Below, in pieces: positions 17,798 through 27,084 of a stretch of DNA of 64,000 nucleotides. Both the position numbers and the translations under genes were made by a program. Numbering within the stretch: the first letter of the stretch is position 1; every line of letters starts with the position of its first letter. The notes beneath the pieces were generated by a model. It was not told where the DNA came from and ran no database searches. It worked only from the letters and a program-made list of their open reading frames with translations. Source of the stretch: Brevibacterium pigmentatum (GTDB lineage: Bacteria > Actinomycetota > Actinomycetes > Actinomycetales > Brevibacteriaceae); the NCBI RefSeq assembly GCF_011617465.1, contig NZ_CP050153.1:2976001-3040000 (forward strand). The letters are read 5' to 3'.

Positions 17798-19093
17798 GTG
17801 AAAAACCTGATCCGTAAACCAGCCCTATGGGCCGTGCGCTCTTCCGCATGGAAGAACACCAGCAAGTGGATCAGAGGCACAGAGCGGTGGAACCGCCTTG
17901 AAGACGAGTTCGACGGCAGTTACGTACAGGCCGAAGTGGTTGTTTATTTCGGAGATCGGTCGTCGAAGTTCTACCAGCTCGAGCAGTGGATCCCGGTTCT
18001 TGAGGAGCTGCATAAGAAGCACCGCGTCGTTCTGGTCATGAGGAAAGGCTCGGCCCTGCTTCGCACGCTCGAGACCACGAACCTTCCTGTGGTGTTCAAA
18101 CGTAAATTCGACCCGCTGCACACCTTCTATCATGCCAACGACTTCAAGTTGGCGCTCTACGTCAACAACGGGATGACGAACTTCCAGTCGCTGGCCTTCG
18201 CCCCGATGGTGCACGTGCACGTCAACCACGGCGAGTCAGACAAGTTGAGCATGGTCTCGAACCAGGCCAAATCGTATGACAAAGTGTTCGTCGCCGGCGA
18301 CGCCGCTGTCGAACGGCACCGCAGAGCACTCATCGACTTCGACGAGTCCGCTCTCGTTAAGGTCGGACGGCCTCAGCTCGACATCGAGCGACCTGTGGAA
18401 CTGGAACCTACTGATGCGCGAACCATCATGTATGCGCCCACGTGGGAGGGCGAGAATGAATCCAATAACTACACTTCAGTCGATCACTTCGGTCCGCAGA
18501 TCGTCGAAGCCGCGTTGCAGATTCCCAACGCCCGAGTGATCTATAAACCGCATCCTCGCGTTGAGACGTCCAAAGATCCGGCGATGACTGAAGCGAATAC
18601 TCGGATCCTCGACCTCCTCGAGGCGTCTAATGAGTCGATCTCAGACGAGTCCATGCAACATCAGGTGCTCATGCAGGGCGATATTCTCGCGATGTTCGAC
18701 GCGGTCGACCTGCTTATCACCGATATCTCCAGTGTCGGGCTCGACTTTCTCTACCTGCACCCCGAAAAGCCACTTGCGCTGACAGATCGCCGCAATGACA
18801 CCGCTAGGCTCAATGCCGAAGCACCGATCAGTCGTGCCACTCCGATCATCGACATATCGACCATCGACAGCTTGAATCAGGTGTTCGGGTCGATGCTGTC
18901 CGAGGATTCGGCAGCGGACGCTCGTCTCGATCTGCGCCGTCACTACTTCGGTGCCGGAGGAAAGGGGACGTCGACAGTCCTCTTCACTGAAGCGGTGTCG
19001 AAGCTGATCTCCGCTCGGGCCGTAGATCTGGAGCACTTCCATTCCGACGACAGTATCAACGCCGAGTCCGAGGACGAGTCCAACGGCGAATAG
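17798..19093 (+). CDS. CDP-glycerol/CDP-ribitol polymerase family protein (TagF-like)
   Basis: Predicted polyol-phosphate transferase, 431 residues from a GTG at 17798 (GAAAGG six bases upstream). Family landmarks are intact: QAEVVVYFGDRSSKFYQLEQ near the start, ALYVNNGMTNFQSLAFAPMV, HVNHGESDKLSMVSNQAKSY (catalytic His-Gly block), MYAPTWEGENESNNYTSVDH, IYKPHPRVE and LITDISSVGLDFLYLHPEKP. The protein is closely similar to the product at 7166-8413, sharing the ENEANNFTSVD/ENESNNYTSVD segment, so one arose by duplication. It is the only plus-strand gene of the synthetic part of the locus and has its own promoter region. A longer reading from 17624 has no support. Confidence 0.85.
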   Translation: MKNLIRKPALWAVRSSAWKNTSKWIRGTERWNRLEDEFDGSYVQAEVVVYFGDRSSKFYQLEQWIPVLEELHKKHRVVLVMRKGSALLRTLETTNLPVVFKRKFDPLHTFYHANDFKLALYVNNGMTNFQSLAFAPMVHVHVNHGESDKLSMVSNQAKSYDKVFVAGDAAVERHRRALIDFDESALVKVGRPQLDIERPVELEPTDARTIMYAPTWEGENESNNYTSVDHFGPQIVEAALQIPNARVIYKPHPRVETSKDPAMTEANTRILDLLEASNESISDESMQHQVLMQGDILAMFDAVDLLITDISSVGLDFLYLHPEKPLALTDRRNDTARLNAEAPISRATPIIDISTIDSLNQVFGSMLSEDSAADARLDLRRHYFGAGGKGTSTVLFTEAVSKLISARAVDLEHFHSDDSINAESEDESNGE

Positions 19094-19098
19094 GAGTC

Positions 19099-19139
19099 GG
19101 AGGTGGGACAGAGCCACCGATTGGCGATGTCCCGCCTCC
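19099..19139. terminator. Bidirectional hairpin between convergent genes
   Basis: GGAGGTGGGACA (19099-19110) pairs with TGTCCCGCCTCC (19128-19139) through 12 pairs, one of them G-U, across a 17-base loop. It sits between the stop codons at 19093 (plus) and 19151 (minus). There is no long T run, as is common in high-GC actinobacteria. Confidence 0.6.
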
Positions 19140-19150
19140 GGGCGGTCTTC

Positions 19151-21049
19151 CTACTGTGATTTCAGGGGTCGTACCGAGAGATTCCCATGCTTCGTGGGAT
19201 ACCACTCCCACTCCCCCGACTGCATCCCATTGTGCGTTCTCGGGAGTCGGATCCTCCGCTTCGACGTCCATAGATCGCGGGGCCTCCGCAGATAGACGTC
19301 AAACGTCTCACCCACCGACTCGGAGAAGTTCTCAAAATCCACATCGAATGTCACCACCTGCCGCCGCCCCATCCGCCGGGTAGACACCGAAGTGCTTCCG
19401 CAGACGAAGAACGTGTTGATATCGCGCGCGGCAACGACCATCTCCAGGCTTTCGAGGACCTGTCGGTGGAGATGCGCGAATTCGAGCTCAATTCTGCAAC
19501 CTCCAGAGATCGCTTCGCACGAGGCTCTCTTCACCGCGACGGGGAAACCTGACGTGTCGATACGGTCATCGGCCAAGTGTGCAGCCGCAGGCAATTCCTC
19601 GATGACCGTCTGCCAGCGCCGGTATCCGGTCTCCGGCAGATAGCGTTCGACCGTGTCCATGGCAGAATTGCGCATTTCCGCAACGGTATCTGTGCTCAGA
19701 GAGAGAAATTCCTCGATCTGATCTGCGAGGGCGTCGATATCATTCCTCGGCGTGATGAAGCCGTTGTGGCCCTGCTCGATCAGGTCGCGCGGGCCATAGG
19801 TGATGTCGTAGACGATCGGGATGCAACCAGCACCCATCGATTCCATCATCGACAACGGCAGTCCTTCACTGGTGCTCGTCAGCATAGAGAATGAAGCCGA
19901 TGTCAACCTGTCTACGACATCATTGACATAGCCGGGCAGCTCCACTCGATCACGAACGTCAAGGTCATCGATGAGCTTCTCCAGTTTGGGCCGTGCTGGC
20001 CCCTCTCCCAGGACAGTCAGAGAGACGTCGACACCACGGTCACGCAGTTTCGCCACTGCCCGAATCGGGTGGTCCACCCGCTTGAGGTCAATGAGATTGG
20101 CGATCATTACGGCCTTACCCACTGACCGTTCTTGCCGAGCCTCGGTCAGCACCGACCCTGCCGGCAGCTCTCCGGTCAGAAGCCTGATGTTGTCTTCAGT
20201 GAATCCGAGCGCTCGGACGGCGTCCGCCTGCTGACGTGTCTGCACCCCGACCACGTCGAAGCGGTCGAAGTTGCGCACAGTATCAACTCTGCGGGGCAGC
20301 ACCTGGCCGTGGTTGCCGTTCCACGGATGACGTAGGTGGGTTCCATGGAGGAACAAAATGAGTGCGAAGTTCCGATCTGCGATCTCGTGGATGAACTCGC
20401 TGACCTTCTTGTCATCGGCGATGACGACAGCGGGCTCCTTGTTCACAACTGCCTTGATCCAGGCGTTGTAGAAATCTCGCGGACGTCGCCATTCCGCGAT
20501 CGGTGTTCCATTCGGAGCACAGAGGACGAACCTGCTGCCCAGTTTCGGATCCCGAATGTCCGCGACCAGCAGGCTCCCATCTTCCCTGTAATAGTTGCGG
20601 CGAATGATCTTGCCGCTGCGCGCATTGCGGACTACGTCAAAGAATGAGGTGATGTTCTCGATTTCACCATCGACGTCCGGAATCGGGCTCTGCGGCTGTT
20701 CACCTTCGAGCTGCGCGAGTTCCTGGTCGGACCTGCACCGCAAGTCCGACCAGATGTTCATCAGCTCGACGTCATCACGCATCCGTCCCGACGAGACCAA
20801 CCGATTCCGAATTTCCTCTGTGTCCATTCGAGGGCTGAACGTCAGGATAGTCTGCGACATCGGCCTCCCGAAGTTCTGAAAGCTCCGAATCCGTCGGAGG
20901 GCCGCGGTCGTCATTCCGCCCATCGATTCGGGGATCCCCCACAGGACGTTGTAGACGTGCACTTCATCGGTCCCGAGCTGGTAGTCGGGCTCGTTCTGGA
21001 CCTGACTGTTGTCGTTGACGTCATGCGTTCGTCGAGCCATAAAACTCAC
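19151..21049 (-). CDS. GT4 glycosyltransferase with wall-polymer C-terminal module
   Basis: A 632-residue GT-B enzyme of the same family as 15387-17192: VYNVLWGIPESMGGMTTAAL at the N-terminus, LMNIWSDLRCR, NYYREDGSLLVADIRDPKLG in the insert, IANLIDLKRVDHPIRAVAKL on the donor side, EX7E as EGLPLSMME near residue 415 and GCIPIVYDITYGPRDLIEQG. The last 110 residues are the shared C-terminal module, ending YPTKHGNLSVRPL, though the opening WKxRxxxF block is poorly kept. A GTG start with AAGGA eight bases upstream is used. The gene follows the pyruvyl/GT8-like gene at 21099 with 49 bases between, so they are probably one transcript. Confidence 0.82.
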   Translation of the reverse strand: MSFMARRTHDVNDNSQVQNEPDYQLGTDEVHVYNVLWGIPESMGGMTTAALRRIRSFQNFGRPMSQTILTFSPRMDTEEIRNRLVSSGRMRDDVELMNIWSDLRCRSDQELAQLEGEQPQSPIPDVDGEIENITSFFDVVRNARSGKIIRRNYYREDGSLLVADIRDPKLGSRFVLCAPNGTPIAEWRRPRDFYNAWIKAVVNKEPAVVIADDKKVSEFIHEIADRNFALILFLHGTHLRHPWNGNHGQVLPRRVDTVRNFDRFDVVGVQTRQQADAVRALGFTEDNIRLLTGELPAGSVLTEARQERSVGKAVMIANLIDLKRVDHPIRAVAKLRDRGVDVSLTVLGEGPARPKLEKLIDDLDVRDRVELPGYVNDVVDRLTSASFSMLTSTSEGLPLSMMESMGAGCIPIVYDITYGPRDLIEQGHNGFITPRNDIDALADQIEEFLSLSTDTVAEMRNSAMDTVERYLPETGYRRWQTVIEELPAAAHLADDRIDTSGFPVAVKRASCEAISGGCRIELEFAHLHRQVLESLEMVVAARDINTFFVCGSTSVSTRRMGRRQVVTFDVDFENFSESVGETFDVYLRRPRDLWTSKRRIRLPRTHNGMQSGEWEWYPTKHGNLSVRPLKSQ

Positions 21050-21098
21050 TGATGGTATCCTTCTCAGCTCTGGTCGTGCGGCAGTCTCGGCGCGCTGA

Positions 21099-23756
21099 TC
21101 AACGTGTCAGCGTCATGCGACCGTAGTAGCGTGTTTGGCGCCGCCAGTTGACGATCTTAGGGCTGTCCGAAGTCTCCCACTGGGCGCGGACGTTCCACTC
21201 GTCGCCGATATCGGAGTACCTTCCGCCGACGATCGTCTGCATTGCGTCAACATAACTGAGCTTGAGGTCCTGCATCAGGCCGATGACCTTATTCACGAGA
21301 CCTTCGCTGCGCATTTCGCTGAGGTTGAGGACCGCAGTCTGAGGGTCGAAGGGAACAAAGTCTTCGGTGAGGTCAGCGTGACTTGCGAAGACGAAGTTGA
21401 GCGCTCCGACATGATCGTCGCCGAATGAGCTCGCGATCCTCCTCATCAGAGTGAGGCCACTGGAGCGGTTCTTCCTCACGTCATGTTTCGCAGCGAGCAG
21501 TGCACTGCCGATTTCGGCCTTCGAGAACTCGACGATGTCGGCAGAGAACTCGCCAGCTGCGGGAACCACGACGAGGCGCTCATGATCAGGGAACAGTACG
21601 GGAAGCAGAGCCTGCACCAGGTCCGATTCGTTGGCGAAGTCGGCATAGGACACCGACTCCAAGCTTTGGACTGTCCCGTGCGAGAGCTGTGCCTGGATCT
21701 CCTCGGCGCTCTCAGCACTCATTGCTCCAGACGGCAGCCAGATGCGATAACGGCCGGAGGTATAAGAGTCGATGGACCTGACTGCCGTTTCGACCAGTGA
21801 CTCTTCACCCTTCTCGACAGTCATGAAGACGTCGGTGACCTGTGCTTCGGGAGCTGCCTTGTCCACCTTGCTCACTGCCCCATCGATCGCAGTGCTGTCT
21901 CCGATGGGAAGCGCAGCTGAAGCCAGATACTCATCGGCGGCGACCATGTCGTCCGCGGTGATCTCTGCCCACTTCGAGTAGATCTCGCTTGCCGAAGCGC
22001 CTGTCGCGATGAGTGGAATCAGCACGGACAGTTTGTCCAAGATCCCGTCCCGAATCGCGTCGAATTCGGCTTCGTCGATGCCGATCAGCCCGCCGAAACG
22101 TGAATCCGATTTGTTCTTCGGTTCGAATTCGACCTCGGCACCCACAGACCGTGCGGGCAGGTTCGCGTGCAGTCGCGAGGTCAGAACTCGTTTGTACTTG
22201 TAGGCGTAGTCGGCGACCCAGTTCCGGGCCAGTTCCAAGTTCTCCGGGAACGACTTGTCACGGATCGCTGTGACGGTCTGCTTCTTCTTCGGCCCTTTTC
22301 CGCCCTTGGTCCAATCGATTCGCACTGTGCCGGACCGGCGGTCGGCTGACGGTGCTGGGAACAGGGTGTCGACCGTCGTCGTGAGGCACCCGGAGAAGAA
22401 TGCAGGAACGCCGACGGCCCTGAGCACGGCGACCGACTGCCAGTCACGGCATCCCACCGGGCCGTACTTCTTCAGGTAGGCGATGGCATCGGGGGTGAGC
22501 ATCTCCGGGTAGCGGACGAAGACGGAGAGCAGAATGGGACGCAGGTTCTGGTGGAACGGAATGTTGAATGACTTGCCGAAGATGTCATGCATGTACCAGC
22601 CGAAGGCGATGTACCAGGTGTCTTCCGGAATATCCTGATAGACGTTGCCGTCTCTGTAGACCTCAACGAGGTTGAGTTCAGCCTCAGGACCTGCGTACTT
22701 TCGTTCGTCTTTGACCGATTTGCGGAGCTTCTTGAAGAGCTCGGTCAGCCCCTGATCGCCCGTGAAACTGAGATTCTCGTACCGCAGAAGATGACCGATC
22801 GACGCGATCGTCTGGATATAGTCACCGATGTTGCGGGAGCGGATCCCCGGCTGGTCGTAGCTGAGCACACCGAAGTTGCGTGTGCCAGCTGCGGCCGGGA
22901 GAGGCTCGAGGTGCTTTCCGCCCGGAAGCCAATCGAGCATGCGGTTGAGTTCGTAGCGCACTGCCGAATCCACCTGATCCGACGACCTTCCGAGACGTGC
23001 CTCGATGAGGGTACGCACATGGTCGAAGGCTCCGATGCAGAATGACGATTCAGCTGTGCGCAACACAGCTTTGTCGCTCCATCGGTCGGTTTCGCCTGCT
23101 TCATTCGAGCGATCCAGGAGCGGCAGGGCTTCCTGCCCGAGGGTGTCGATCGCAGTAGGGAAGTATTCTTCGGCTGCCGAGACGATGATGTCGCGGTCAT
23201 TGATCTTTGCAAACTCAGCCCACGCCACCTCCGGGTCCGATGACCGCTGATAAGCCATTCCGAGAATCACCCTGCCGGCTTCCTCAGTCGACGCACCGCT
23301 GCGGAGGTTGAGACCGATGGACACCGCCTCAGCCAAGTTGCCTTCTGCGACGAGAATCCGCGCCGCGTCGACCACCGATTCCCCGAGAGCTGATCCGTGT
23401 GCAAGTGCCTCCGAAAGTGTCGCGTGAGCCTTGACACGCGCCAACTGGCGTGCTTTAGCGTCGACTTCTCGAGTCGAGGGTGCAACCGTCCATCCGTCAG
23501 TATCTTCGGCTGTCTTGCCTCTGAGCCCTGAGGCAAGTTTGCGGTACGCGCGAGCGGTGTCCGTTGCGATCTTCTTCGAGGAACCGGCAAACTTCCCGGC
23601 CCTTGTCCCTCCGGCGGCTCGTTCACGCACGTACTTCGTCCCGGATGCTCGTTCCACCACGGGCAGGGCACGTCGTGCGATTCCGTGGACGACTGGTTTC
23701 ACCAGTTCTCGTCCCTTGCTGAAGTACCGGTCTGCGGCGTTTCGTCCAGTGGTCAC
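21099..23756 (-). CDS. Three-part protein: helical repeats, pyruvyltransferase-family core, degenerate GT8-like domain
   Basis: 885 residues. Residues about 100-285 are helical and TPR-like. Residues about 295-560 match the polysaccharide pyruvyltransferase family: NFGVLSYDQPGIRSRNIGDY, YIAFGWYMHDIFG, LKKYGPVGCRDWQSVAVLRA, VGVPAFFSGCLTTTVD and VLTSRLHANLPARSVG, the last containing the expected His. Residues about 640-870 read like a GT8 glycosyltransferase (DVFMTVEKGEESLVETAVRS to SPKIVNWRRQTRYYGRM). However, the place of the metal-binding DxD reads VVVPAAGEFSADI, so this half may not be catalytic. The GTG start has AAAGGA nine bases upstream. It probably pyruvylates or otherwise modifies polymer sugars; the role of the C-terminal domain is unknown. 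Confidence 0.72.
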   Translation of the reverse strand: MTTGRNAADRYFSKGRELVKPVVHGIARRALPVVERASGTKYVRERAAGGTRAGKFAGSSKKIATDTARAYRKLASGLRGKTAEDTDGWTVAPSTREVDAKARQLARVKAHATLSEALAHGSALGESVVDAARILVAEGNLAEAVSIGLNLRSGASTEEAGRVILGMAYQRSSDPEVAWAEFAKINDRDIIVSAAEEYFPTAIDTLGQEALPLLDRSNEAGETDRWSDKAVLRTAESSFCIGAFDHVRTLIEARLGRSSDQVDSAVRYELNRMLDWLPGGKHLEPLPAAAGTRNFGVLSYDQPGIRSRNIGDYIQTIASIGHLLRYENLSFTGDQGLTELFKKLRKSVKDERKYAGPEAELNLVEVYRDGNVYQDIPEDTWYIAFGWYMHDIFGKSFNIPFHQNLRPILLSVFVRYPEMLTPDAIAYLKKYGPVGCRDWQSVAVLRAVGVPAFFSGCLTTTVDTLFPAPSADRRSGTVRIDWTKGGKGPKKKQTVTAIRDKSFPENLELARNWVADYAYKYKRVLTSRLHANLPARSVGAEVEFEPKNKSDSRFGGLIGIDEAEFDAIRDGILDKLSVLIPLIATGASASEIYSKWAEITADDMVAADEYLASAALPIGDSTAIDGAVSKVDKAAPEAQVTDVFMTVEKGEESLVETAVRSIDSYTSGRYRIWLPSGAMSAESAEEIQAQLSHGTVQSLESVSYADFANESDLVQALLPVLFPDHERLVVVPAAGEFSADIVEFSKAEIGSALLAAKHDVRKNRSSGLTLMRRIASSFGDDHVGALNFVFASHADLTEDFVPFDPQTAVLNLSEMRSEGLVNKVIGLMQDLKLSYVDAMQTIVGGRYSDIGDEWNVRAQWETSDSPKIVNWRRQTRYYGRMTLTR

Positions 23757-23878
23757 TCGTTCAGTCCTTTGCAGATGTTTCGGTGATCGGTCGGTGGTTA
23801 CGGTCGGCGGTCAGGGGCCATCAGGCACACGCTATCCGACTTCACTGTCAGTTCGATGAACCGCAGCGGCAGCAGTTC

Positions 23879-25999
23879 TCAGTCGAATGTGCCGAGTCCT
23901 GTCTTGCGGAGGCTTGCATCGAATTGCGGGGCAAGAGTCTGCGCATAGGTCGCGGTGATATGAGCGGTATCGAAGTAGGTGATGACTCCGCCGATGACCG
24001 GCTCGCATCGCCCGTCCGGACAGAACCAGTCCTGAGGGTAGATGACCGACAGATTCTTCGAATCAATTGTCCTCGCCGAGGCGGCAAGCGGATCCATCCA
24101 GTGCCATGACTCAGGAGTACCGGAGCACTGCTCGAGGTCGTCTTCATGCTTGGCAACGCAATCCGGCACGGTAACATCGGCCCCGCCAGGGTATGGGGTG
24201 TCCCTAATGACCACGACGTCCAAATCAGCATCAACCCAGCGCTGCAGGATCTCACGATGCCCTTCAGGTGCCTTCTTCTCGGTTTCTTCCCAGTCCATGC
24301 CTTCCAACGGCGTCGACTGCCGCTCCGACGTGATCACTGCGTCGAAGCCGCCTTCGGTCGTTCTCTTCGCGACCCAATCGGCGTATTCCTGACATCCCTT
24401 GGTCTCCTCCGGTGTCGACAGGTCCTGAGGAAGGGTCGAAATGCTGCAGTTCGAAGCGAGGAACGTCGTGATCGTCAGATCATGCTTTTCGGCCAAGCGC
24501 TCGAGCGTCGGCAACCAATGCCCGGCATGCGAATTCCCGACGAGTGCGACATGCTTCGACCCATCTCCATAGGTGCATTCCGGTTTGCTCGCATAAGGTG
24601 CGCTGGCCCAACAGCCATCGGCATAAGCTTTGGACTTGTCCTTCTTCGCCGCAGCGGGTTCCATCTGCAGCGAGTCCTTGTCTTCGCAGTTGGGATTGTC
24701 TTTCGCGTTGGGGAGGAGAATCCCGGCGCCGAGACAGGAGTCGGGGTCATCCAATTGAGCCTGCAGCTTGTCTTCGTTCTGCTCGACGATGGTGTTGGCG
24801 ACGACCATCTGGCTGAGCCCCAGGGCCGCGACGAGTGCCATAGCAAGTGTCGCGAACGCGAAGGTCTTTTTCGAACTGCTGAAGAACGACGACTTGCGGA
24901 ACCGGTTCTCAACCCAAGTCGTCGAAGCCCACGCGGCGATGATCGAGACCAGAATGACGGCGATATTGTCCAGCACGCCGAGGCTCTCCGAGCGTCCGAG
25001 CTTGGCCGAAAGATAAGGCACGAGAACAATGAGCGGCCAGTGCCAGAGGTAGACGGAATACGAGATGTCGCCGAGGAATCGCACTGGTGGCAATGACAGC
25101 AGCGGAAGCACAGACCCCCGGCCCCGCGAGTCAGCGAGGATGACAAGTGCTGTCGACACCACGGGGAGCAGAGCGATGTAGCCGGGGAACGGCATGTCTG
25201 CGCGGATGAGGAAGGTGGCCGCCACAATTCCGGCGAGACCGATCCACCCGAGCAGAGAGCTGAACGGAAGTCGCCCCGGTCGAACGTAGAGAACGAATAC
25301 GGCAACCAGACCGCCCGCGGCCAGTTCCCACATCCTGGTCGGAGTGATGAAGTAGGCCATCGCCGGTTCGGCAGCCGTGTACCAGATAGAGAAGACGAAC
25401 GAGGCAAGAAAGATTCCGAGTACGGTGAAACCGACGATCTTCTTGGACTGGCCGAGCTTCGTCCCTACGAGGAACGCCAAACCGATGATCATCGGCCAGA
25501 CGAAGTAGAACTGTTCTTCAACGGACAGCGACCAGAAATGCTGAACCGGCGACGGAGCATTGTCCGCAGCCAGGTAGTCGACGCTGGATACGGCAAAGTC
25601 CCAGTTGACGACATAAAGCCCTGCGGAGAGGATCTGGCGCCCGGTATCGGCCCAGATCGATTGTGGAGCAACCAAGAAGGTTGCGATGCCGACGAGGAAG
25701 AGGACGAGCAACGACGCCGGCAGCAGACGCCGGACCCGTCTTGCCCAGAACTTCGCCACGTCGCCCCAACTCCGTGGAGGGGTCTTGATGAGGTGGCTGG
25801 TGATCAGGAAGCCGGAGATGACGAAGAAGACGTCAACACCGACGAATCCGCCGACGAATCGGTCGGGCCACAGGTGATAGAGCAGAACGATACCCACGGC
25901 CAGAGCTCGCAGCCCCTGGATATCGGAACGAAAGCCCGAGAGTTTGGGCACGCTCGACCTCTGCGGGGAGTTTTCAGCGACGGGGGCTGTCGACTGCAT
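23879..25999 (-). CDS. OafA-type membrane acyltransferase with SGNH domain
   Basis: Predicted O-acetyltransferase modifying surface polymer on the outer face, about 706 residues. The N-terminal acyltransferase-3 domain begins FRSDIQGLRALAVGIVLLYH (the conserved arginine and histidine) and GFVGVDVFFVISGFLITSHL, with about ten membrane helices up to residue 390. The C-terminal SGNH domain shows the nucleophile block LVGNSHAGHWLPTLERLA near 485 (N in place of the usual D). The Asp-x-x-His block is FDTAHITATYA near 680. Start ATG at 25999 with GTGGAG seven bases upstream. It lies between the GT2 gene and the pyruvyl/GT8-like gene on the same strand. The acyl group and target are inferred from the family only. 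Confidence 0.85.
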   Translation of the reverse strand: MQSTAPVAENSPQRSSVPKLSGFRSDIQGLRALAVGIVLLYHLWPDRFVGGFVGVDVFFVISGFLITSHLIKTPPRSWGDVAKFWARRVRRLLPASLLVLFLVGIATFLVAPQSIWADTGRQILSAGLYVVNWDFAVSSVDYLAADNAPSPVQHFWSLSVEEQFYFVWPMIIGLAFLVGTKLGQSKKIVGFTVLGIFLASFVFSIWYTAAEPAMAYFITPTRMWELAAGGLVAVFVLYVRPGRLPFSSLLGWIGLAGIVAATFLIRADMPFPGYIALLPVVSTALVILADSRGRGSVLPLLSLPPVRFLGDISYSVYLWHWPLIVLVPYLSAKLGRSESLGVLDNIAVILVSIIAAWASTTWVENRFRKSSFFSSSKKTFAFATLAMALVAALGLSQMVVANTIVEQNEDKLQAQLDDPDSCLGAGILLPNAKDNPNCEDKDSLQMEPAAAKKDKSKAYADGCWASAPYASKPECTYGDGSKHVALVGNSHAGHWLPTLERLAEKHDLTITTFLASNCSISTLPQDLSTPEETKGCQEYADWVAKRTTEGGFDAVITSERQSTPLEGMDWEETEKKAPEGHREILQRWVDADLDVVVIRDTPYPGGADVTVPDCVAKHEDDLEQCSGTPESWHWMDPLAASARTIDSKNLSVIYPQDWFCPDGRCEPVIGGVITYFDTAHITATYAQTLAPQFDASLRKTGLGTFD

Positions 26000-26160
26000 C
26001 AATCGGCTCCACTCAGTTTCTCAGTCGGTTGGTTCGGACCCGACTGCGGTCCCTGTCATTTCTCGTTTCGGTCGTACGCGGCAGACAGCATGCTCTCCGG
26101 AGCCTCCCCGGTCTGATTCCTGCTGTTGCGACGCGCACCGTTCGCCATGGCCGCGTGAGG

Positions 26161-27084
26161 TCACACGATCGGCGGTCGACCGTGCCTGGACATTCGAAGA
26201 ACGCCCCTTCTCGACAGCTTCTGCCTGTCTTCGTCTTGACCCCACGGGTCGAGACGCCATCCGGCGCGCCATCCTTCCATCCAGGCTTTGAGCTGGTGTG
26301 GCTTGTTGGCCCACTTGATGAATTGCATCAAAGTCCAGGAACCCACGTAGGCCCAACTGAAGGGCCACGGCAGATTGCGCCGCGCCAGCCAGACTCGGTT
26401 TCTCGCGTTCATGTAGAAGTATTCGTCGTGACGTCTCGGGTCGATCACCGGGTGGGCGACGGCAAGGTCGCCCATGTACCAGACGATGTAGCCGGCGTCC
26501 CAGACCCTCCATGCAAGTTCGATGCCTTCGTGCGCATACCAGAATGGGGCCGGCCAGCCACCGCATTCGTCGAAGGCCCGACGCTGCATGCAGACTGCGC
26601 CTTCCCACACCGAGAACACGTTTGAGGAGTGGTCGGCGCTTCCCTTCTTCAGTCTGGGAATCCACCGTTTCGGTGCATCCGGCCCACCGGGTTCTTCGAC
26701 CCTTGGCTGGATCAGTCCGATCTGCGGTTTCGTGCGCATCAGTTGAGCCATCCGCATCAGCGACGTGTCATCCGGCAGCCACGCGTCGTCGTCGAGGAAG
26801 AACAGGAATTCTCCGTCGACATGGGGGACGCCTGCGTTTCGTCCTGCAGGGATTCCGAGGTTCTCCGGCAGTCCCAATTTCTTGACCTGCTCCGGGATCC
26901 CTTCCGGCTCCCAACCGTTTCCCACGCAGACGATGTCGAGATCGACGCCCTTCTGCGCCAGCAGTGACTCGAATCCTCGGTTGAGGTCGTTTAGTCGTTT
27001 GCCTTGGCTGAGAACGACAACACCGAAAGTGTAACGCTTGTTGTCTTCGAAGCGCTGGGAGAGGATCCGCGATGACTCGCTCAT
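26161..27084 (-). CDS. GT2 glycosyltransferase
   Basis: GT-A glycosyltransferase, 307 residues. FGVVVLSQGKRLNDLNRGFE opens the fold, GIPAGRNAGVPHV is the NAG-type block and FLFFLDDDAW carries the DxD metal site near residue 95. The C-terminal part has FDECGGWPAPFWYAHEGIELA typical of rhamnosyl- or galactofuranosyl-type GT2 enzymes. The start at 27084 has GAGGAGG five bases upstream and overlaps the CDP-alcohol phosphotransferase stop by four bases (ATGA). In genomes I know of, a TagD, a CDP-alcohol phosphotransferase of this type and a GT2 are often neighbours in actinobacteria, which supports a common pathway. A longer frame to 27168 lacks a good start. Confidence 0.85.
   Translation of the reverse strand: MSESSRILSQRFEDNKRYTFGVVVLSQGKRLNDLNRGFESLLAQKGVDLDIVCVGNGWEPEGIPEQVKKLGLPENLGIPAGRNAGVPHVDGEFLFFLDDDAWLPDDTSLMRMAQLMRTKPQIGLIQPRVEEPGGPDAPKRWIPRLKKGSADHSSNVFSVWEGAVCMQRRAFDECGGWPAPFWYAHEGIELAWRVWDAGYIVWYMGDLAVAHPVIDPRRHDEYFYMNARNRVWLARRNLPWPFSWAYVGSWTLMQFIKWANKPHQLKAWMEGWRAGWRLDPWGQDEDRQKLSRRGVLRMSRHGRPPIV

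Noticed and set aside
23700..23756. Idea that the end of the 885-residue protein (NWRRQTRYYGRM) begins the GT4 C-terminal module
   Set aside because: Only the first few residues resemble it and the protein then ends; the segment fits better as the closing block of a GT8-like fold.
24146..25096. Long plus-strand frame within the acyltransferase gene
   Set aside because: Antisense to a well-supported OafA/SGNH gene.
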